Assembly (NCBI GenBank): GCA_905250885.1
Contig: CAJNOQ010002851.1
Span: forward strand, 1-22,372
Direction: 5' to 3'
Length of the DNA: 22,372 nucleotides
Source of the DNA: Didymodactylos carnosus
Taxonomy: Eukaryota; Rotifera; Eurotatoria; Philodinida; Philodinidae
The notes under the pieces were generated by a model. It was not told where the DNA came from. It did not search any database and saw only the letters and a program-made list of their open reading frames with translations. Both the position numbers and the translations under genes were made by a program. Numbering within the stretch: position 1 is the stretch's first letter; every line of letters starts with the position of its first letter. This document shows positions 1 through 7,800 of the stretch, piece after piece.

Positions 1-775
1 GACAGCCACGAAAGAGTTGGACATCATGGTCGAGATAAAACATGGAAAGAAGTAAGCTAAAATTCACTACTTCTTCGCTGATTTTCGATGGTGTTCCTCT
101 GTCATTAGGTTAATGATCAATATGCGTGGATACCACTCGAAGCAGTGAAAATATTTATCTCCCAGTGTGATGCGTGTAGTAATCGACAAGTATTTCCCAA
201 ACCATTAGCTAGTATGTTCTGATACGTTCTGAATCTTCTCGCTCATAGTATTCTGATGTTAAGGTAAACCAATTGGATTTTACATACAAAAGATCATTTT
301 ACGAAATACTCATGGGCATATCCTTTAAAGTCGAAAGAAGCTGCGCCGGTGGCTGAAAAACTTCTCCAACAGTTTTATAGCTTTGGACCACCGAGAATTT
401 TACAGTCAGACAATGGTAAAGAATTTGTTGCTAAAGTGATAAAAGTAAGAATTTTTCTCCAAACCTCAAACTTCGGAGTGGTGTACCTATTTTATTTTTT
501 CGTCCAGGATTTAAAGAATACTTGGACCGATCTCGTTATTATTAATGGGCGAGCTAGACACCCACAAACACAGGATTTGGTGGAAAGAGGCAATCAGACA
601 TTGGAATTAGCTTTGGGAAAATGGATGCAGTCCCAAAATACGACAGAATGGTCAAAAGGTATATAAAAACCCATCGTCCTCCCGCTTTTGTCACTTAAAA
701 TTCTGTCTCACAGGAAAAAATGTCAAATGCGGAACAAAATGTCATCCTAAGAAGAAAGCTTGTTCAAATGTTTAA
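1..775 (+). pseudogene. Broken retroelement-type integrase gene (KRBA2/Ginger/Ty3-like), split by short introns, 5' end off window
   Basis: This is a remnant of an integrase, the enzyme that joins element DNA to host DNA. Exon 1-51 and exon 109-222 together give an HHCC zinc domain (His residues in SHERVGHHGRD, then QCDACSN). The intron between them is 52-108, with clean GT...AG ends. The reading frame then meets TGA at 220-222 and TAA at 265-267, and sequence expected before the catalytic core is missing or scrambled. From about 271 the core resumes. All three acidic positions are visible: Asp in KDHFTKYSW, Asp in SDNGKEF, and Glu in VERGNQT. A 63-base intron (445-507) has no in-frame stop, so it reads through. 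A third probable intron (659-713) leads to a Cys-rich tail (KCGTKCHPKKKACSN) ending at TAA 773-775. Roughly 150 residues expected between core and tail appear to be missing. The family call rests on motifs such as NGRARHPQTQ. The locus is not functional as it stands. Confidence 0.75.
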
Positions 776-887
776 ATGTTTTTTCTTTTATTTCGTTATA
801 AATGCATTTACTATTACTCGTCTAGTCAGAAGAGAAATTTTATTTATTCCTGCAGGACTAATTCAAATATGCGAAAGAACTTGTTTG

Positions 888-1001
888 CTAGGAATATTTT
901 AAATTCTCCTACATTTCATTTATTCCTAGGAATATTTTAAATTCTCCTACATTTCATTTATTCCTAGGAATATTTTAAATTCTCCTACATTTCATTTATT
1001 C
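888..1001. repeat. Three perfect tandem copies of a 38-base unit
   Basis: The unit begins CTAGGAATATTTTAAATTCT and is repeated without a mismatch at 888-925, 926-963 and 964-1001. A partial match to the unit end (ATTTATTCCTGC) also lies upstream near 842-853. Perfect identity suggests recent duplication. It lies just after the integrase remnant and has no sign of being coding. Confidence 0.95.
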
Positions 1002-1060
1002 CTGCGACAAATATATACAGAAAAAGCACGAAAATTAAAAGTAGTTGCAAGAAACTAATA

Positions 1061-1126
1061 AAACTAGACAAGGGGACGAGAAATGATAAGTGCCAAAAAA
1101 CTAGACGAGCGGACGAGAAACGATAA
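1061..1126. repeat. Imperfect 29-base direct repeat
   Basis: Bases 1061-1089 and 1098-1126 share AAACTAGAC...GGACGAGAAA.GATAA with three or four differences. The 37-base spacing is close to the 38-base period of the neighbouring tandem array, but the units do not resemble each other. The rest of 1002-1194 is A-rich, with nothing else recognised. Confidence 0.7.
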
Positions 1127-2010
1127 CAAAAAAAAAATTTGCTTACTATAGTCTCACATATATACGTTGTTTATTTTCAGAAAGGAAGTGGAATTTATAT
1201 AGCGGAGATTGCCGAAACCGTGTCTTTAATCATCCAGTTCGAAAACAGTTTGTTTAATGCTAAAGCACCTTGTGGTTTTAATCCTATATCAACTAGTCGT
1301 AAACGAACACGCTTTTGTAGTAACTGAACATTGAAGTTTCTCTTGTTAGTTGACATGAAAAAGTCTATTGTTGTGACGTCATTAAATTTTTCATTATCTT
1401 GTAAGGTATATAAACCGAGGTTATCATATTCTTGATGAAATTCGAACGCATGATTGTCTAACACATGACTGTATATAGTGACAGCATCGGCTCCAAATAA
1501 ATTTTTATATCTTTCGCACCAATTAATCGATTCTTTCTTAACATGCTGATATATGCAACTAATATTATACAAATTCATAATATCAAAAAGGTCACCACAT
1601 AATTTTTTAATGAAAAAAGCTTTGTGATTATCGTTCATAATAGCATATAATGGAATATCACGTAAAAAACGTTCGTGCATGTTAACATTTAACCGACCGG
1701 GAGCTTCAATTTCATTCTTTTTGTTAATGTAAATTTGTGATTTGTCTAAAAATAAAAATTTATTTAACTTTTTCATCATTAACAAAACCGACACTTACTT
1801 CTGTACCTTTAGCTCGTTGTCTCAAGAAGGTCAAGACATTCTGAAGATGTTGGTTACGTTCAGCTAATGTAGTCGTTGTACTTATCAGTGATATAATTTC
1901 TGCCAGTAATACATCGGCTATTCGTAATTTCATTTTCTTGTAACTAAATAAGAAAATAAACACAAATAAAACAGATAACAGGACAAAAACTGACGTCGCA
2001 CCATATGCTA

Positions 2011-2613
2011 TAGGCATGCGCCAATACAATATATTCGGTCCTAATATTATTGTATACTCAATATATTGGTCATCCAATATATTGGACTTTCACAATATTA
2101 TTGGGTATTCGGTCGCCTGCATATAGTCGATTATTTTTTCGCAATCTTGCTTAGTTTTGGATGCTTATATTTCTGTCACATATAATACTAAAATATTTTT
2201 TTGCACTTCGTTCGATAGAGCATACATTTTTCTACAGAATGAGACAATCGGCAGCTCTAAGCGCTTTTTTATAACTGATTCGGAACGACTTTGCTAAATG
2301 TCCTGACATCGATTATTAATCGGTGCATGCCTAATCCCTATCGGGATACATTTTTATATCCCAATTGGGATATATAGTTTGATCGCGATATCTATCCCGA
2401 TTTGGATAGGCTTCCTCACGTTTTTATGAATGTAAATGATGTTAAGATTAAAAAGGTGGAATGCAGTGTATTGTGCAGCGCAATATCACCCGACATATTG
2501 GATGACCAATATCATTGGCCCCAATATATTGGGAATATAATAATATTAGGACCCAATATACCCAGTAATATTGTACAATATCTTCAGTTATGATTGTTAT
2601 TGGTGCATGCCTA
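2011..2613. mobile_element. TA-flanked miniature inverted-repeat element inside a pseudogene intron
   Basis: The left end TAGGCATGCGCCAATA (2011-2026) and the right end TATTGGTGCATGCCTA (2598-2613) are inverted copies with one mismatch. The similarity continues inward through GGTCCTAATATTATT, CAATATATTGG and TCATCCAATAT on the left, matched inverted at about 2498-2556. If the terminal TA is the duplicated target, the element proper is 2013-2611. No transposase is encoded, so it is non-autonomous. It lies wholly within the intron 1944-2777. A further copy of the end (GGTGCATGCCTAAT) lies inside at 2322-2335, suggesting a nested or composite element. Confidence 0.75.
2355..2374. repeat. Perfect 20-base palindrome inside the miniature element
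   Basis: The sequence TATATCCCAATTGGGATATA reads the same on both strands. TATCGGGATA lies just before it (2340-2349) and TATCCCGAT just after it (about 2392-2400), forming an outer inverted pair. The whole stretch could fold back and may be the centre of a second element whose end is at 2322-2335. Confidence 0.85.
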
Positions 2614-3602
2614 ATTATATATTACTACTATTTATTTTCATCCTTTCATCAATTTGTCTTCTCGTACTCTCATTCAATACTTGGCTTTGCCAAAGGGCGC
2701 TGTCGACTCTGACTAGAGATACTTGAAACGTCTGGACTTTATTGTAGCTGGATTGATCTAAAAGGCAGACAACTTACTCAAGCTTTCTGTGAAAGATAGG
2801 TTGGTGCTGGTATCCGAAACGTGGTTTAGATTTTACAAGCTCTTCATATTGTTGATCTAATGTACGAGCACCTTTGGATGGATCAAATGCTGAATACTTT
2901 CCCAATTCGGCCATATTTGAAGCTGTGCAATGAGAACATTTGTGTTTGTTTTGTCCTAAAACATAAAATGAATGGTATACTGAAGTTGTATATAATGCAG
3001 AAATGTGTTTCAATGTGTAAGTTCATTACCTGTAATACCATACAATCGCATCACTTGCCACATCATTTTCATATCAATGGACATGTGCACATCCAGTTCG
3101 AGTTTTAGATTTTTTAAACATAATAACTTTTTCTCCATCATGTTAATAAATTCGTCCGGTATAACACGGTCTATTTCACAACGGCTTTCTTTGTTAAATT
3201 TGAATTGTCCTAATGGAATAACATTCAGTGCTGATTGTTTGTTAGGACCAGATTCAATGCAAGCGATGGTTGACATTAGAATATTTGTAGTTGTTCCTAT
3301 TGTTGTACCATCCATATTATGCTTGATTTGTATAGTTTCATTCGATGCGTTATTAATTATAGATGGATCACTATGAATTAGTAATTTAACAGCATCATTT
3401 ATATTTAAATATGCACCTAGAAGAGAAAAATACTATGAGATCACGAACAAATTATAGTTTTTCATTTGAATGAGCAAATACTAAAAGCAGGATTGCTCTT
3501 TTGGTATTTTCTCTTTTCTATCAGTATTTCTCAGGAAAAAATAAACTATCATAGCTAGTATATAATATTTTATAATCACTTTGCTGTCGGTATACTCCTT
3601 GA

Positions 3603-3672
3603 TGATTGATTTTTATCCCATTCTTTTTCTTTCCTATATCAGCAAAGAAAGGAAAAAGAATAAATCAATTTG
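3603..3672. repeat. Imperfect hairpin in the intron 3417-3684
   Basis: GATTGATTTTTAT followed by ATTCTTTTTCTTTCC is matched, inverted, by GGAAAAAGAATAAATCAATT, with a short loop around TATATCAGCAAAG. The surrounding 268-base intron holds nothing else recognisable. It may be a small decayed inverted-repeat element. Confidence 0.55.
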
Positions 3673-4335
3673 AACTAAAATTACCGTGATCACATATCTT
3701 GACTGGAATATTTTTGTTAAGTAGTGTTCTTAATTTTTTCAATTGACTCAGCTTAGGACAAGACCCATATATTGCTTCTAATATGTTCAAAATCCTTATT
3801 GCCTCCGTCAGTAATGTTGTATTGATCTTTAAATTTCATGAATTCTAAAAGTATTTCATCGGATAAAAGCATTTCATCTGGTTGTTCATCGTCATGTTCT
3901 GAAAAATCATAATGTACCATATCATCATATAACGTTTTGCATAATTTTTACCGATCGCGAAGACAATACCTAAAATTTAACAACTACATATCTAACTAAT
4001 CTGCTAGTAGTCACTGTTTCTATACCTCGTCGGTAACTCGGTATCAAAAATATCAGGAAGATTGTGATTGATATGACTAGTTTTCATACGTTTGGGTAAT
4101 GTAGAAGGAGTAGCGTCTCGTCTGCGTATGGGTGTAAGAAATGTGCTTGGATTGTCCTAAAACGAAAAGACATCTGTCAAACAATTTATAAAAAACAGTT
4201 GCAACGCGTATCGGCATTTTTCTATGTGATCTTTTTATTCATGCTTAAATCATCTTTGGTGTATGTTGATTTATCGCTATATCGTTCATATAGAGTGAGA
4301 ATGATTATTTATATGCGAAACTAGACAACGTTCAG

Positions 4336-4379
4336 ACTGCTTTTCGATTGAACCGAAAAGCAGTTATCGTTTCGATAAC
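4336..4379. repeat. Two adjoining perfect hairpins
   Basis: ACTGCTTTTCG (4336-4346) and CGAAAAGCAGT (4354-4364) form an 11-base stem with a 7-base loop. GTTATCG (4363-4369) and CGATAAC (4373-4379) form a second stem with a 3-base loop. The two stems share bases 4363-4364, so they could not both form fully at once. A run of T follows at 4382-4387. No gene ends here, so no function is assigned. Confidence 0.7.
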
Positions 4380-5224
4380 GATTTTTTCAACATTGCTTAG
4401 ATATCGGAAATGTTGGGCATGATCCTCTCTGAGATATTCTCATTTTGTTTCCGCTATATAGAAGAATAAAACAGAATATCTACGTCGAAAAAAATTTCCA
4501 GAGTCACATAAGGAACACGACAAATGCTCAGTCTCGGTATAAACAGAACGTCAAATTCAATAGTAAGTGCAGCAGAAAATAAATAAGTATATAGAAGAAA
4601 ATGCACACGAAACCGTTGGAACAATTCGTGTTCCAATGAGCCGCCTGGATCTCGTCTTGTTCTTTCATATTGAAATTCTCTGCAAAAACCAACTTCCAAT
4701 ACTATCTTTTCATCACCAACTTCAGTCTATAACTTCTAAAAATACTTTCCCTGTTCTCGTTTAATGTACACATGAAACAGAAAATATTCCACTTTTGACT
4801 TCAATAACAAAACTGCTTCATCAACATTGTCTCAAAACACTTTTTTTCTGGACAACCATTTTCGTTCATCCATTGTGACCAGGTAATCTTAACGTTGCCG
4901 TCCGTAGCGTTTTGCTCAATTTTTTCGGTAAAAAAATCTTGACAAAGTGAACAACTATTTTGAGTTTTTAAACTCGACTAGTTTGATACTAATATATATG
5001 TTTTACAGCCACCTATCCGTTACAGAAAAGCCCAAGCCTTGGAAACTTGGACTGGCTCTTACTACGCGATCTTACTACGATTTTTCTTCCTTCAACCGCA
5101 ATAAACTCGCGTGATTCATAGAGAATTGTGACAATATGTTTGTCTTTCGCTAGATACGTTAGAATGTTATCACCGTATTATTTCGGTGATGTTCTACGTA
5201 TATAATCTCAACATGAGTTGAGTG
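4380..5224. other. Stretch without a recognised gene
   Basis: Open frames here are short and show no family motifs, and no splice-consistent exon chain was found. An upstream exon of the pseudogene ending at 4156 could be hidden here or in 4157-4335, but none could be picked out. CTCAACATGAGTTGAG (5208-5223) is a short palindrome just outside the foldback element. Confidence 0.4.
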
Positions 5225-6306
5225 CACAACTTTGTTCGCATAAACTGGAACCATTTTTAAATGAATGACCCATGAGAAGGGTTGGCTTAAATCGAGTTAA
5301 AAGGTTTGGAAATATCGGCATCATGAACATCAGATCTCGACATTTGCGTTTTTTGGTGTTTTAGGGACCCAGTAACAGTAAACTTTTGCCTATATAAATC
5401 AGTAGTGAACCTTGAATTTTTTATGGAATATATAGTAAAAAGTTAGGACTTTCTCGTGTTATCGCTAAAAAAATTTCAAAATGTTTTAGAGATTCTGAGT
5501 AGAATTTTCAAAAACTCGATTTGAGCCACTTTTACGACAGATCGATTTTCAGCAAATCAAAATGAAAAATCACTTTCAATAGCGCATTCGGCTGGCCTTT
5601 GCATTATCTATCGAATGGTGAAACGCAAACTTTCATAGCTTTTAAACTGAAATCGAAAATTCGAGATACCGGTGAGATTTTTGAGTTTTTGCCTTTTACC
5701 TTCGTTTTTTTTATAATCACTAATTCCTGAGGTCGCTTTCATATATTTGTCATACCTATTAGACATGGGCTTTCAGGTCGCACAAGATACGATTTGCCCC
5801 AACTCAATACCTTCTAAGTATAAACCCATCAAATCTGATTTTTCCAGTTTGATGACTTTTTCAGCTTTCTAAAAATGATATATATTGAGTACTTTCAACA
5901 TTCGCATCGAACTCAGTATGCAAATTTACCTTGGCATTGTAATGCTAAAGTAGTATCATATCTTTTTGAGAAAGCTGAAAAGTCATCAAACTGGAAAAAT
6001 CAAATTTTATGGGTTTATACTTAGAAGGCATTGAGTTGGGGCAAATCGTATCTTGTGCGACCTGAAAGCCCATGTCGAATAGGTATGACAAATATATGAA
6101 AGCAACCTCAGGAATTCGAGGTTCACTACTGGTTTATATAGGCAAAAGTTTACTGTTGCTGGGTCCCTAAAACGCCAAAAAACGCAAATGTCGCGATCTG
6201 ATGTTCATGATACCGATATTTCCAAATCTTTTAACTCGATTTAAGCTAACCCTTCTCATGGGTCATTCATTTAAAAATGGTTCCAGTTTATGCGAACAAA
6301 GTTGTG
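5225..6306. mobile_element. Foldback element with long inverted arms
   Basis: The left arm (5225-5418 plus 5726 to about 5883) is repeated inverted as the right arm (about 5957-6306). The ends are CACAACTTTGTTCGC and its complement, and the arms differ at only a few percent of positions. The loop is about 75 bases. The left arm alone carries 307 extra bases (5419-5725). No open reading frame of note is present, so the element is non-autonomous. No clear target-site duplication was found: flanks read GAGTG and TATAT. A single strand could fold into a hairpin of more than 300 base pairs. Confidence 0.9.
5419..5725. repeat. Extra 307-base segment present in only one foldback arm
   Basis: The left arm reads GTGAACCTTGAATT, then the extra segment ending in AATT, then CCTGAGG. 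The right arm, complemented, reads GTGAACCTCGAATTCCTGAGG without a break. AATT therefore brackets the segment. Either it inserted into the left arm, or the right arm lost it by deletion between the two AATT copies. No coding or family similarity was recognised within it. Confidence 0.85.
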
Positions 6307-6868
6307 TATATCGTGGTACGGACTCCAGGGAAACACCCTCTTTCTAATACATTCTTTCTTATTCCAGCAGATCTTCTTATAACTGAAATATAAGACTGCA
6401 AATATCATCGATGTTTTACTTAAAAAGCGTCTCAAGTTTAAAGTACAAGAACTCTAAGAGTTAAGCGCTAATGCTTATAAAATAAAAACACAACAGGAGT
6501 CAATATATTTGTACAAATTTTCAGTAAAATCTTCCAGATATGTGCACGCACATAGGTCTATATGGTACAGTTTTGATCGAGTATCTTTTTGCCTAAAATC
6601 GTTTTTTCTAAAAGCGGTGTTAGAAAACTGGCTGAAAAGCAATCACGTCATGTTTTTCAACCGTGAGCTTAAATTGTATTGATATAACATATAATTAAAC
6701 CATTTTTAGTCAAATAGTCAGTCACCAAACTGACACATGAGCTTACAACTGAAGTTTTTAATCAACTGTCAATTAAAATACGAGAATTCAATTAGTAGCA
6801 ACTGTTATCGCATACATGGGTGGTGAAACTAATTGGTTACTTTAATTCAAGTTTCTACTCCATCGCCA
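6307..6868. other. Stretch without a recognised gene
   Basis: No coding signal was recognised. Earlier exons of the RING remnant that follows might be expected here, but none was found. AATTGGTTACTTTAATTCAAG (split near 6833-6853) could be the acceptor side of an intron leading into that exon. Confidence 0.35.
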
Positions 6869-7015
6869 TTATGTGCTGTATGCCAAACAAATGGTAAAAG
6901 TATCGCATGTATACCGTGCGATCGTCTCGCTACATGTGTGCTATGTGTCTGTCCATTAAGAAATTGTTCAATATATCGAAAACAAATAGCAGGATTCGTC
7001 AAAGTTTACTTATAA
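6869..7015 (+). pseudogene. Terminal exon of a RING-finger gene with zinc ligands lost
   Basis: The translation holds a C-x2-C pair (LCAVC), then IACIPCDRLATC, a CVLC pair, LRNCSIYRK, and an ending GFVKVYL before TAA at 7013-7015. This follows the C3HC4 RING pattern found at the C-terminus of IAP/RNF-type ubiquitin ligases, where the middle reads PCGH and the end reads CPICR. Here GH has become DR and the last ligand Cys has become Tyr, so two zinc ligands are missing. A frame extends upstream to 6833, but no earlier exon was identified. It is most likely a dead fragment of a duplicated RING gene. A divergent but functional domain cannot be excluded, because the frame itself is open. Confidence 0.65.
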
Positions 7016-7800
7016 AACGTTAGTCTTAGTTTCTGACATATTAGTCTGTCAATATTGGCTTAAAATTGGCAACATTTCCGGTTTCCAGTTTCATTAGAAA
7101 ATTTTATCAACTTTAAATGACATCAAAATTTTTGTAATTATCCATCGATCAATGGTATTCCGAAGGAGCTTACGCCCAAAGTTTGTTTTTCCCTGATCAA
7201 AGTACTAAAACTGAACTTGAAACAATACATTTTACCCACTCTAAACTGTGACTTTAGCTTTCCATTCCACGTAATGAGTAAAATTTAAACGTAAACTACC
7301 TCTGACTATCATTACCCGAAGAGAAAGCCGGAAAATCATGACGATCCTTTTCTGAAAATGCCTCAGAATATAGTATAAATTGCGTACTTCAAACTAATAT
7401 AATAAGTAAAAATGGACCTTCTCTAGTTAATCTAATTTTAATTCGCAAAGTCGTCAGAATATCGGATGATCACTGGTTCTTTTAGACATCGAATAAATGA
7501 AAATCTAGATTAAAATAGAAAATTTGTTCTTTTATAATAAGGAGAAATAAAACTCTATGCACATATATACGATCACATACGAAAAAATTATGAGACAGAA
7601 GAACAATAAGATCAACGGAAAGAAAAGCGAACGCAGTGTGTCTGTTGTCTACCGTTGAATATAATATAATATACCGTGAAAACCTCCAACGGAGCCATCG
7701 GATCCAAAAAATCGAAGGATTCCCAACAAGACCTTTTGCGCCGTACAACGTAACTCGTTGCGCTGATTCCGAATATGTAAAGATCCCGGGGTATTCTACT
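7016..7800. other. Intergenic stretch, includes 3' region of the ammonium transporter gene
   Basis: On the minus strand this follows the transporter stop codon and must contain its 3' untranslated region. No convincing AATAAA signal was seen on that strand. Open frames at 7482-7817 (-) and 7636-7824 (+) overlap each other and the transporter end and show no family features. Confidence 0.4.

Larger units (their letters stand above)
1195..4156 (-). pseudogene. Six-exon transposase-like gene remnant, unnamed invertebrate family
   Basis: Visible exons on the minus strand, in coding order, are 4156-4026, 3969-3685, 3416-3030, 2955-2778, 1943-about 1799 and 1745-1195. Phases agree across the first four junctions, for example DHG|AYLN and GITG|QNKHKC. 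The E-F junction is uncertain: GTAAGT at 1798 gives a poor phase, while GT at 1806 fits the downstream frame. Exon 2 carries an in-frame TAA (3948-3950) and a one-base frameshift near 3804-3806, so the gene is broken. Features in order are an acidic N-terminal region, a DGT motif (about 3303-3313), an IDMKM motif (about 3063-3080), a CSHC zinc-type pair (about 2927-2945) and a C-terminal region with SHVLDNH. This order of acidic motifs followed by a Cys pair resembles animal CACTA/TNP2-type transposases, but that is inference; it may be another multi-copy invertebrate family. No start exon was found upstream of 4156. An apparent membrane segment near 1944-2020 is intron sequence. Confidence 0.6.

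Noticed and set aside
264..291. Possible 28-base intron starting GTAAACC within the integrase remnant
   Set aside because: Too short to be spliced, and the codons after it (NWILHTKDHF) are clearly coding-like, so the break is better explained by decay.
1944..2077. Apparent N-terminal membrane protein (frame 2077-1760 on the minus strand)
   Set aside because: The hydrophobic run reads through the polypyrimidine end of an intron; an AG acceptor at 1945-1944 in correct phase shows that only 1943 onward is exon.
4454..4764. Overlapping open frames on both strands
   Set aside because: Short, no family motif, no splice-consistent neighbours.
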